Positions 17,217-25,430 of a stretch of 64,000 nucleotides of DNA are shown here, piece after piece. The stretch comes from Pseudarthrobacter sp. NamE5 (GTDB taxonomy: Bacteria > Actinomycetota > Actinomycetes > Actinomycetales > Micrococcaceae). Location: contig NZ_VAHO01000017.1 of assembly GCF_005796225.1 (NCBI RefSeq), forward strand, positions 1 to 64,000, read 5' to 3'. Each line of letters begins with the position of its first letter. Position 1 is the first letter of the stretch. The notes below the pieces were generated by a model. That model worked only from the letters and a program-made list of their open reading frames with translations, searched no databases and was not told where the DNA came from. The translations under genes and the position numbers were made by a program.

Positions 17217-18668
17217 TTACCGGGGGGCGGTGATACCCAGTGCGGGAACGGGCAATTGGAATATGTCTTTCAAAGCATATCTCGCCGCGTGGAAGCCCGG
17301 CATGCCCGTAACCCCAGGCCCAGGCGGGGTGGAGGAGGAACAGAGGTAGACGCCCGGCAGGGGAGTCCGCCAGGGAACCGGCGACACCACCGGCCGCTGC
17401 AACAGGCCGCGCAGATCCATGGTTCCAACGCTGAAGTCTCCGCCGATGTAGTTGCGGTTGTACTCCGCCAACCCGGCAGCGGTGACGGCGTGGGACTGCA
17501 CCACGAGGTCCCGGAAACCCGGTGCGAAGCGTTCCACCTGCGCGGTAACCGCTTCCGTCATGTCCTGGGTTGAATTGGCAGGGACGTGGCAGTAGGTCCA
17601 CAACGTGTGCCGCCCCGCGGGTGCGCGGCCGGGATCAAAGCGGGACGGCTGTGCCACCAGGACGTAGGGGCGCTCCGGGTGCCGGCCTGCACTCACCTCG
17701 TTTTCCGAGTGGGCCAGTTCCTTCCGCGTGCCGCCCAGGTGCACCGTTCCGGCGTCAGCCAGCCCCGGGGCCTGCCATGGAACGGGTCCTGACAGGATGA
17801 AGTCCACCTTGCAGGAGCCGTTGCCATACCTGAAAGCCTCCAGTGCAGAGCGGTAGCGGGCGGGCAGGGCGTCCCCGGCCATGCGGACCAGGCCACGGGG
17901 CGAAACGTTTAGCAGGGTGGCGCGCGCGGCGGGAAGATCCTTGAGCCGCTCAATGGGTGCAGCGGTGTGGATCTGGCCCCCATGGGCACGGATGTCGTCA
18001 GCGAGTGCTGCGGAGATGGCAGCAGAGCCACCGATGGGGATGGGCCAGCCCTGCGCGTGCCCGAGTGCGCCAAGCATGAGCCCAGCCCCGGACGCGGCAA
18101 GCGAAGGCTGATGGGATATGGCATGCGAGGCGACGCCTGCCAGAAGTGCGGGGGCCAAGTCCTCACGGAACCTTGCGTTCCACGCGGACGAACCCTGCTC
18201 CACTGTCCGCAGCCCGAAGATTCCGGCTACCAGCGGATTGCGGGGAATCCGTAACAGCTGGTTCTGCGTGAAGTCCATGACGTCGTCGATGTTTCTGACC
18301 AGGGGTGCCATCAGGCGCCGGTATGCAGCACCGTCCCTGCCCAGTTCCGCGGCGGTCCGGTCCAATGACCGGTATGCGACGGCGGCCCGTCCGCCGTCCA
18401 GGGGCGACGCATATGAGATGTCAGGGCTGACCAGTTCCACCCTGCTCGCCAGTTCGAACGCCCGGAAGAAGGGCGAGGCCAGTGCCATGGGATGCACGGC
18501 GGAGCAAATGTCGTGAAAGTGCCCTGGCTGCATCAGTTCCGAGGTCCGCGTTCCGCCGCCCAGGGACGAGGAAGCTTCGAACACTTCCACCGACAGCCCG
18601 GCCCGGGCGATTATCGCCGCTGCTGCCAGCCCGTTGGGTCCTGCTCCGACAACTACTGCATCAGGCAT
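17217..18668 (-). CDS. FAD-dependent oxidoreductase, phytoene desaturase-like
   Basis: 483 residues from the ATG at 18668; the frame extends further, but MPDAVVVGAGPNGLAAA is the family start. The Rossmann FAD-binding motif VVGAGPNGLAAAAIIARAG is at residues 5-23 and EASSSLGGGTRT follows. The C-terminus (VTGMPGFHAARYALKD) matches the end motif of phytoene desaturase and related amine-oxidase-fold enzymes. There are no carotenoid genes nearby, so the substrate is open. Its first eight bases overlap the end of the upstream GT87-like gene, which points to coupled translation and perhaps a shared lipid or polyprenyl substrate (inference). Confidence 0.88.
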   Translation of the reverse strand: MPDAVVVGAGPNGLAAAAIIARAGLSVEVFEASSSLGGGTRTSELMQPGHFHDICSAVHPMALASPFFRAFELASRVELVSPDISYASPLDGGRAAVAYRSLDRTAAELGRDGAAYRRLMAPLVRNIDDVMDFTQNQLLRIPRNPLVAGIFGLRTVEQGSSAWNARFREDLAPALLAGVASHAISHQPSLAASGAGLMLGALGHAQGWPIPIGGSAAISAALADDIRAHGGQIHTAAPIERLKDLPAARATLLNVSPRGLVRMAGDALPARYRSALEAFRYGNGSCKVDFILSGPVPWQAPGLADAGTVHLGGTRKELAHSENEVSAGRHPERPYVLVAQPSRFDPGRAPAGRHTLWTYCHVPANSTQDMTEAVTAQVERFAPGFRDLVVQSHAVTAAGLAEYNRNYIGGDFSVGTMDLRGLLQRPVVSPVPWRTPLPGVYLCSSSTPPGPGVTGMPGFHAARYALKDIFQLPVPALGITAPR

Positions 18669-20127
18669 GGGGTGGGGCCTTCCGGAAGAGTAGGGAGTTC
18701 TTCGGATGGAGGAGGTCCAGCCGAAAGCGGTCAGGGGCACCGGCAAAGGGCCCGCCGTGGGGGTCGTCCAGGTGATGCCGCCGGATGGGGTCATAGTTGG
18801 GGTCGTAGATGTCCCACGTCACGCGCGCCATCAGGTATGCCACTGCGATCATGTGCGCCGCCACTGCCAGCACGTAGTAGGGCATGTCCAGGTTGTGCTG
18901 GGAGGAGCCTGCGCTGGTCACCTGTCCAAGGTACATCCAGACAGCGGCCCAGTGCAGGCCTTCGATTCCCTGCCAGACCAGGAAGTCCCGCCACCGGGGC
19001 CTCGCCAGCGCCAACAGTGGAATCAGCCAAACCACGAACTGGGGGGAGTAGACCTTGTTCGTCAGGATGAAGGCCGCCACAATCAGGAAAGCCAGTTGGG
19101 CCAGGCGCGGGCGGGTGGGCGCCGTAAGTGCAACCAGCGCGATGAGGACGCAGGCAAGAACAAAAAAGCCGGACGACAGCACGTCCACGGTCGCAGCGCT
19201 CAGCTCCTGTCCCCTGGTCCTTTGCAGCAGCAGATTGACGGCGAACCACGGGGAGCTGTAGCCGGCGTCCCGGTCGGCAGAGTACTGGAAGTAGTAGGCC
19301 CAGCCTGCAGGATTCGCGACGGCGAACGGCAGGTTCACGGCGACCCAGGTCACCGCTGCCGAACCTGCTGACTTCAACAGGGGCTGGAAGCGCCCGGTGC
19401 GCAGGGAAAGCAGGAGGATGGCGACCAGGATCAGCGGTGGATACACCTGTGCGGCGGTTGCGATACCCATGAAGACGCCGGCCAGTACCAGCCGTTCGCG
19501 GGAGAAAAGATACATGCCCACGGCAACCAGGGCTACCGCCCAAAGGTCCCAGTTGATGGTCCCGGCAAGCACGATGCCCGGAGCCAGTGCCACCATGGCT
19601 GCATCCCACGGCCGCCGGCCTGTCGTCCTCGCGGTGGCCAGCACAGCCACCACAGTGGCTGCCGCCAGAAGCACGGCGTTGATATCGAAATATGCCAGTA
19701 CCCGCGCATCCGTAAGCCCCGCACCGGGGACGAGCCAGGCCGTTACTCCGGCGATCAGGACGATCAGGACCGGATACTCAAACTGGATGGGGCCGCCCAG
19801 AACGGGAAACTGACCCTCCGCCAGCCCCCGGTTACGGAAAAGCTCGGGAAAGTCGGAATAGCAGGTGGCGTAGAACTGGGTGGGGGACTCCCAGCCGTTG
19901 GCACGGCAGTACCCCTTCACGAGGATGCCGGCCAGTGCAGCCACGATGGTGAGGATAACCAGTACCCGCTCCACCGTGAAGGCCCCGGGCGACACCACCC
20001 CGGGAGCTGCCTTCGACCCAAGAGGTCCGCCCACCAGCTCCGTGAAGTTCCTGAGCAACACGTCGCTCCTGGAGGGAACCACCAGCCTCGACCGTCCTCG
20101 GCGCTCCGGCGGTTGGGTCTCCTGCAT
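18661..20127 (-). CDS. Polytopic glycosyltransferase family 87-like (DUF2029) protein
   Basis: 488 residues with about ten membrane segments and an N-terminal cytoplasmic part of about 50 residues. A segment FEYPVLIVLIAGVTAWLVPG and the aromatic-rich loops are typical of DUF2029/GT87 proteins, the GT-C fold polyprenyl-phosphate-dependent mannosyltransferases of actinobacteria that build surface glycolipids and glycans. The acidic catalytic loop is probably the segment around residues 75-110 (YCRANGWESPTQFYATCYSD). It is the first gene of a two-gene unit with the FAD oxidoreductase. The acceptor is unknown. Confidence 0.8.
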   Translation of the reverse strand: MQETQPPERRGRSRLVVPSRSDVLLRNFTELVGGPLGSKAAPGVVSPGAFTVERVLVILTIVAALAGILVKGYCRANGWESPTQFYATCYSDFPELFRNRGLAEGQFPVLGGPIQFEYPVLIVLIAGVTAWLVPGAGLTDARVLAYFDINAVLLAAATVVAVLATARTTGRRPWDAAMVALAPGIVLAGTINWDLWAVALVAVGMYLFSRERLVLAGVFMGIATAAQVYPPLILVAILLLSLRTGRFQPLLKSAGSAAVTWVAVNLPFAVANPAGWAYYFQYSADRDAGYSSPWFAVNLLLQRTRGQELSAATVDVLSSGFFVLACVLIALVALTAPTRPRLAQLAFLIVAAFILTNKVYSPQFVVWLIPLLALARPRWRDFLVWQGIEGLHWAAVWMYLGQVTSAGSSQHNLDMPYYVLAVAAHMIAVAYLMARVTWDIYDPNYDPIRRHHLDDPHGGPFAGAPDRFRLDLLHPKNSLLFRKAPPHA

Positions 20128-20181
20128 GGGTTTGAGCTTACCGCTGGCCTGGCAGGACCGGCAGATTTCAGGAGTTACCCC

Positions 20182-20766
20182 CTAAAGCCCCCACCGGACA
20201 ATAGCGGGAGTCCTTTTGTCCCAGCCAAGGGTGCAGACTTTGGCGGTTCCCAGGATAAAGTGCCGGCCCTCAACGGGCGGCAGTTCCAGCCAGCGGGCGG
20301 TGAGAATCCGCGAGAAGTGGCCATGCGCCACGATCAACACGTTATCCATTCCCGATTCCAGCACCCGTCCGATGATCTTGTCCGCCCGGGCAGCAACTTC
20401 ATCGAGTGTTTCGCCGTTGGGCACGCCGTGGGTCCAGATCAGGTAATCGGGATTGTCCTTGCGGATCAGGTCGGAGCTGATGCCCTCATAGTCCCCGTAG
20501 TTCCATTCAACGGCCAGGGGTTCATGCTGGGCGTCCGGGAAACCGGCAAGCTCCGCGGTGCGCCGTGCACGCCTTAGCGGGGAGGTCAGGACCAGGTCGA
20601 ATTCCACCGGGTCCAGGACCTTCCTGGCCTCCACTGCCTGCTGTTCCCCCTCGACCGTGAGCGGGAGGTCGGTGAGCCCGGTGTACTGGCCGCTCTTGGA
20701 CCATTCCGTCTCGCCGTGGCGGAGGATCCAGAGCTGGGGGCGGGGGGCAAGGGCAGGTACGGTCAC
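20182..20766 (-). CDS. Histidine phosphatase family protein
   Basis: 194 residues with the phosphoglycerate mutase-like fold. The phospho-histidine motif LRHGETEWS is at residues 14-22, the arginine LRRARRTAELA near 62, the proton-donor Glu segment NYGDYEGI near 88, and the second His in VAHGHFSRIL near 145. It hydrolyses phosphate esters; short members of the family act on sugar phosphates or nucleotides rather than in glycolysis. Its start overlaps the stop of the CCA-adding enzyme gene by four bases. The substrate cannot be read from the sequence. Confidence 0.92.
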   Translation of the reverse strand: MTVPALAPRPQLWILRHGETEWSKSGQYTGLTDLPLTVEGEQQAVEARKVLDPVEFDLVLTSPLRRARRTAELAGFPDAQHEPLAVEWNYGDYEGISSDLIRKDNPDYLIWTHGVPNGETLDEVAARADKIIGRVLESGMDNVLIVAHGHFSRILTARWLELPPVEGRHFILGTAKVCTLGWDKRTPAIVRWGL

Positions 20767-22271
20767 TTGGACTCCTCAGAAGGGGAAGGCTCGACGCCGG
20801 CCGGAGACTTTCCGGCCACGGGAACGGCAGGCGTTGATTCAGGCTGTTCCGCCCACCAGCGGAGCAGCCGCGCCTCCGCTTCCTCCATGGGAAGGGGCCC
20901 GTTTTCCATGCGCTCGTTAAGCAGGAACTTGTAAGCGCGTCCCACCACAGGTCCGGGCTTGAGGTTTAGGAGTGCCATGATCTGGGCCCCGTCGAGGTCC
21001 GGCCGCACCGCGTCCAGGGACTCCTGCTCACGCAGCGCGGCGATGCGGGCTTCCAGGTCGTCGTAGGCGAAGGACAGCCGTTCGGCTTTCCGCTGGTTGC
21101 GGGTGGTGACGTCCGAACGGGTCAGCCGGTGCAGCCGTTCCAGCAGCGGTCCGGCATCAGTGACGTAGCGGCGCACCGCCGAATCGCTCCAGCCGGCATC
21201 CCCGTAGCCATAGAAGCGCATGTGCAGCTCCACCAGGCGGGCCACCGCTTTGGTGGTGTCATTGTCGAAACGCAAAGTCTTCATGCGTTTGGAGGTGAGC
21301 TTGGCCCCCACCATGTCGTGATGGCGGAAGCTCACCGCTCCGCCCGGTTCAAAACGGCGCGTAGCCGGCTTGCCGACGTCGTGCATCAATGCTGCGAAGC
21401 GCAGCACAAAGTCCGGCCCGGGCACGGTACCTTCGGCGTCCGTCTCCAGCTCCGCTGCCTGCTCCAAAACCTGCAGGGAGTGCTGATACACGTCCTTGTG
21501 CCGGTGGTGCTCGTCCGACTCAAGCCGCAATGCGGAAACCTCGGGCAGCACATGCTCGGCCAGCCCGGTGTCCACCAGCAGGTCCACCCCCACGCGCGGG
21601 CGTGCTCCGCAGATGAGCTTAACCAGCTCGTCCCGCACCCGTTCCGCGGAAATAATGCTGATCCGGTCAGCCATCCGGGTCATGGCGTGCCGGACGTCGT
21701 CGCGGACGGAGACTCCCAGCTGGGCAGCGAACCGCGCCGCGCGCATCATCCGCAGCGGGTCATCGGAGAAGGAAAGCTCGGGCGCACCGGGTGTGGCCAG
21801 GACCGAGGCGTGGAGGTCGCGGACGCCGCCAAAGGGATCCACCAGCTCCAGGGACGGCAGCTTCAGCGCCATGGCGTTGATGGTGAAGTCCCGCCTTAGC
21901 AGGTCATCGGTCAGCGAGGAGCCGAACGCCACCACAGGCTTGCGCGAGTCGGGGTCGTAGGCCTCGGCCCGGTAAGTGGTGATCTCGATCTGGAAGCCCG
22001 CTTTGCGCATGCCGATGGTGCCGAAGGCCCGGCCGATCTCCCAGTAGTTGTCCGCCCACTTTTTAATAAGACCCACGGTCTGGTCCGGCGTTGCGTCCGT
22101 GGTGAAATCCAGGTCAGGGGAAGTCCTGCCCAAAAACAGGTCCCGCACCGGGCCACCCACCAGCGACAGCTCATGGCCGGCGTCCACGAAGCGCTGGCCG
22201 AGCTCCAGGACCACCGGGTCCACCTGGAAATCGACGGTCTGGGAGTCAGTCTTGTGATGTGCGTGCGCCAT
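20763..22271 (-). CDS. cca: CCA tRNA nucleotidyltransferase
   Basis: 502 residues. The N-terminal nucleotidyltransferase domain has VGGPVRDLFLGRTSPDLDF (GG loop and metal-binding DxD, residues 38-57) and the RRDFTINAMAL motif near 130. The tRNA-binding neck and body follow, then a C-terminal HD domain (FAALMHDVGKPATR near 290). It adds or repairs the 3' CCA of tRNAs. The orthologue (Rv3907c, pcnA) sits at the same place, divergent from a NUDIX gene and mviN, in Mycobacterium. The last 30 residues are Ser/Pro/Glu-rich and look disordered. Confidence 0.94.
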   Translation of the reverse strand: MAHAHHKTDSQTVDFQVDPVVLELGQRFVDAGHELSLVGGPVRDLFLGRTSPDLDFTTDATPDQTVGLIKKWADNYWEIGRAFGTIGMRKAGFQIEITTYRAEAYDPDSRKPVVAFGSSLTDDLLRRDFTINAMALKLPSLELVDPFGGVRDLHASVLATPGAPELSFSDDPLRMMRAARFAAQLGVSVRDDVRHAMTRMADRISIISAERVRDELVKLICGARPRVGVDLLVDTGLAEHVLPEVSALRLESDEHHRHKDVYQHSLQVLEQAAELETDAEGTVPGPDFVLRFAALMHDVGKPATRRFEPGGAVSFRHHDMVGAKLTSKRMKTLRFDNDTTKAVARLVELHMRFYGYGDAGWSDSAVRRYVTDAGPLLERLHRLTRSDVTTRNQRKAERLSFAYDDLEARIAALREQESLDAVRPDLDGAQIMALLNLKPGPVVGRAYKFLLNERMENGPLPMEEAEARLLRWWAEQPESTPAVPVAGKSPAGVEPSPSEESK

Positions 22272-22430
22272 AGTTACTTAAGCTTGTCAGAAACCAGCGC
22301 CGTGGCAGGCCAAAATAGGGTCAAGATCAGGCTGAATCCCTCCGCCCGCCGCAAACTGCGTCACATGCCGTCCATGTTGGTGTCATGTTCCGGTCATCAC
22401 GAACGGGCAACAGTCGTTAGAGTGGACTGC

Positions 22431-22979
22431 ATGGCCCATCCAGTACCGAGCGCTCCAGGCAGGAGGACAAACGCACCATTGCCGTCGGCGATCGGTGCGC
22501 ACGTTGCCCCTGCCCAGCATTCGGCACCGGCCTCGCTGCCCACGGTTGAGGAAGTATCCGCGGGCGGCGTTGTGGTGGACACGTCCGACGCCGAGTTAAG
22601 GGTTGCCATCATCGCCCGCCTTAACCGCGGCGGACGTTTGGAGTGGTGCCTTCCCAAGGGCCATCCGGAGGGCAAGGAAAACAACGAGCAGGCCGCTGTC
22701 CGGGAGATTGCCGAGGAAACCGGTATTGAGGGCGACATCCTGGCGCCGCTGGGAAGCATCGACTATTGGTTCACCGTTAGCGGCCACCGGGTCCACAAGA
22801 CCGTCCACCACTACCTCCTGCGGGCCACCGGCGGTGAATTGACCATCGAAAATGATCCGGACCAGGAGGCCGTGGACGTGGCATGGGTTCCCATCCAGGA
22901 GCTGGCCCGGAAGCTGTCCTTCCCCAATGAACGCCGGATCGCCGATCTCGCCCGCGAAGTCCTGCCCGAGCACCTTTAG
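22431..22979 (+). CDS. NUDIX hydrolase
   Basis: 182 residues from the ATG at 22431; the open frame runs upstream to 22173, but that part overlaps the start of the cca gene and its promoter space. The NUDIX box is complete: G-H-P-E-G-K-E then REIAEETGI, giving Gx5Ex7REUxEExGU at about residues 80-102. It hydrolyses a nucleoside diphosphate linked to another moiety; the orthologue in Mycobacterium (Rv3908, MutT4) has been linked to nucleotide-pool sanitising. The first 40 residues are low-complexity. It is divergent from cca and 50 bases upstream of murJ. Confidence 0.93.
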   Translation: MAHPVPSAPGRRTNAPLPSAIGAHVAPAQHSAPASLPTVEEVSAGGVVVDTSDAELRVAIIARLNRGGRLEWCLPKGHPEGKENNEQAAVREIAEETGIEGDILAPLGSIDYWFTVSGHRVHKTVHHYLLRATGGELTIENDPDQEAVDVAWVPIQELARKLSFPNERRIADLAREVLPEHL

Positions 22980-23029
22980 CGCGGCCAATGCCCCCGGCAT
23001 TGCGGTGTTAGCCGCCTGCGGGTGAGACG

Positions 23030-25264
23030 ATGAACTCGATGTCAGCTTCCAATTTTCCTTCCGATCAAGCCGGCCGGCCCGGCGGCACCCCAGACGGCGT
23101 GCCCGGCGATGGTGTTCCCCTGGACGGTCCCGCAATGGAGGGCGCAGCCCAGCCCGGTGCGGCTGCCGCCAATGCAGCAGTGGACGGCGCAGAAGCCGGT
23201 GCCGTCCAAGCCAGCGAAACCCGGTCCAGTGCCATCATGGCGGCCGGAACCTTGGTGTCGCGGTTTCTGGGCTTCGGCAAGACCTGGATGCTTGGTACCG
23301 CCCTGGGCCTGGGCTCAACGGTCAATGACACGTTCATCAACGCCAACAACCTGCCAAACCTGATCTTCCTCCTGGTGGCAGGCGGGGTGTTCAATGCAGT
23401 TTTGGTGCCCCAGATCATCAAGGCCAGCAAGGCTCCGGACAAGGGGGCAGACTACATCAGCCGGCTGCTGACGCTGGCTGTCCTGCTGCTGCTGGGACTG
23501 ACGGCGCTGGTAACGCTTGCGGCACCATGGGTCATTGAGCTGACCACGCAGGGATACTCGCCGCCCCAAAAGGCGCTGGCCGTGACCTTTGCCTTCTGGT
23601 GCCTGCCGCAAATCTTCTTCTACGGCCTGTATGCCCTCCTCACCCAGGTCCTGAACGCCAACGGCGCGTTCGGCCCCGCCATGTGGGCGCCCATCCTTAA
23701 TAACCTGGTAGCCATTGCCGGGCTGGGGATGTTTATCTGGATCTTCGGCGCCAACGAATTCAATCCCCACACCCTGGACAACTGGGGCAGCACCCAGACT
23801 TTGCTGGTTGCCGGATTCTCCACCATTGGGGTGGTGTCGCAAACCGCCATCCTGATGATTCCCGTGCTGAAGCTGAAGCTGGGGCTCCGGCCGCGGTTCG
23901 GCTGGCGCGGGGTGGGACTGGGTCAGGCAGCCAAGCTGAGCGTGTGGACCCTGCTGACTGCCGCCGTCGGGCAACTCGCCTTCCTGTACGTCATGCGCAT
24001 CGCCACCATCCCCGGCGCCGAACGCCTCCGGCTGCAGCAGGCGGGGGACCCCGCGGCGTACATGCTGCCGGGAAACGCCGTCCTCGAGGTGGCCAGCCAG
24101 CTCTATCTCCTGCCGCACTCCATCATCGCGCTGTCCCTTGCCACGGTGCTGTTCAACCGGATGACCCGCGCCTCCCAGGACGGCAACCGCGACGAGCTCC
24201 GGGAGGCTCTCTCGCACGGTCTGCGGACCATGGCCGTGGCCACGGTGTTTGGTGCGCTGGCCCTCTTTGCCCTTGCGGGTCCGCTGGGCATGTTTTTCTC
24301 GGGCGGCCTCCGGCAGGACGGCGTCATGCTGGCCCAGACGCTCACCATCCTGGCGCTGAGCACGCCGTTCATGAGCGCCAATTTCATGATGTCCCGGGTG
24401 TTCTATGCGAATGAGGATGCGCGCACCCCCTTCTACATCCAGCTCCAGCTGGCGGTTGTCTACGTGGCCGGTGCGTTCGCTATCCAGTTCCTCCCGGTCA
24501 CCCAGATCATCTACGCCATCGCCGTCCTTTACATGGTGGGCAATATCCTCTCCGTTGTTATCAGCGCGTTCTTCCTGCGGCGCCTCCTGGGCCATCTGGA
24601 CGGGGCACGGATCGCCAACTCCTATATCCGCATGGGCTGGGCGGCGCTGGGATCCGCCATCGCAGGTGCCGGGGCACTGTGGCTGATGGGCAGCTACAAC
24701 CCCGACGGCTTCGCCTGGCGCGATCGGCTGAGTGCCCTCATCACGGTCATCGTGGTGGGCCCGGTCATGCTGGTGGCCTACTTCTTCCTGCTCAAACTGT
24801 TCCGCGTGGCCGAACTCCGCGACCTGCTCCGCCCCCTCCTTGGCCGGCTGGGCCGCGGCAATGGCGGCCCACCTGCCGTTGCTGCGGAAGGCGGGACCCC
24901 GCCGTCGGACGTTCCCCCTGGTGACCTGTCCGGTGAGCATCGGCGTCCGGCTCCGGAGCGCGCCACCACGTCAGTGGACACGGGGCTCATTCCGCGGATC
25001 TCGGGCGAATTCGACGCCGTATCCTTCCGCGCCGGGCCTGCTCCGGAGCAGGAAGGCCACCACCACGGGACGCGGTGGATCCAGCGGGCCGACGACGACG
25101 GACAGGATTCGTCCGACGACGTTTACCTTCCGGGGGAGGACCAGCCCAGCACTGCCAGGGGAGGTTTCCTGCGCGAGCAAATTCCGTTGCCTGGCCGCCG
25201 CACCTTCCAAGGAAAGGCCGGAGAGAACCCCTATTTCAAGCCGCGGCGTCCGCGAAAGAAGTGA
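23030..25264 (+). CDS. murJ: Lipid II flippase MurJ
   Basis: 744 residues: a disordered N-terminus of about 60 residues, then some 14 membrane helices (about residues 65-590) of the MviN/MurJ type with GTLVSRFLGFGKTWML and NNLPNLIFLLVAGGVFNAVLVP near the start, then a polar cytoplasmic tail of about 150 residues ending in KPRRPRKK. MurJ moves the peptidoglycan precursor lipid II across the membrane. In mycobacteria the same protein continues into a pseudokinase and an extracellular domain; here translation stops and those parts are in a separate gene from 25431. Confidence 0.94.
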   Translation: MNSMSASNFPSDQAGRPGGTPDGVPGDGVPLDGPAMEGAAQPGAAAANAAVDGAEAGAVQASETRSSAIMAAGTLVSRFLGFGKTWMLGTALGLGSTVNDTFINANNLPNLIFLLVAGGVFNAVLVPQIIKASKAPDKGADYISRLLTLAVLLLLGLTALVTLAAPWVIELTTQGYSPPQKALAVTFAFWCLPQIFFYGLYALLTQVLNANGAFGPAMWAPILNNLVAIAGLGMFIWIFGANEFNPHTLDNWGSTQTLLVAGFSTIGVVSQTAILMIPVLKLKLGLRPRFGWRGVGLGQAAKLSVWTLLTAAVGQLAFLYVMRIATIPGAERLRLQQAGDPAAYMLPGNAVLEVASQLYLLPHSIIALSLATVLFNRMTRASQDGNRDELREALSHGLRTMAVATVFGALALFALAGPLGMFFSGGLRQDGVMLAQTLTILALSTPFMSANFMMSRVFYANEDARTPFYIQLQLAVVYVAGAFAIQFLPVTQIIYAIAVLYMVGNILSVVISAFFLRRLLGHLDGARIANSYIRMGWAALGSAIAGAGALWLMGSYNPDGFAWRDRLSALITVIVVGPVMLVAYFFLLKLFRVAELRDLLRPLLGRLGRGNGGPPAVAAEGGTPPSDVPPGDLSGEHRRPAPERATTSVDTGLIPRISGEFDAVSFRAGPAPEQEGHHHGTRWIQRADDDGQDSSDDVYLPGEDQPSTARGGFLREQIPLPGRRTFQGKAGENPYFKPRRPRKK

Positions 25265-25273
25265 CTCTCCCGC

Positions 25274-25293
25274 GGCGTCCGGACGCCTTTGTT
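25274..25293 (+). terminator. Short hairpin with T-rich tail after murJ
   Basis: GGCGTCCGGACGCC (25274-25287) is a perfect 14-base palindrome that can fold as a 5-bp stem with a 4-base loop, followed by TTTGTT. It lies ten bases past the murJ stop. It is a weak intrinsic terminator at most. Confidence 0.4.
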
Positions 25294-25430
25294 CCGGGGG
25301 GAAGGGGCGCAATCGGCTAGGATCGTGAAGGTACAGGGGTAGTTGCATTCAGGGTCAGCCGCCGAGGCGGGCTGCTGAACGGCGGTTGCATCGTCCAAGC
25401 CGGCAATCCCGGACAGTCTAGGAGGAACAC

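Noticed and set aside
22173..22430. Upstream extension of the NUDIX gene
   Set aside because: It would overlap the start of cca and the divergent promoter; the internal ATG at 22431 gives a normal-size protein.
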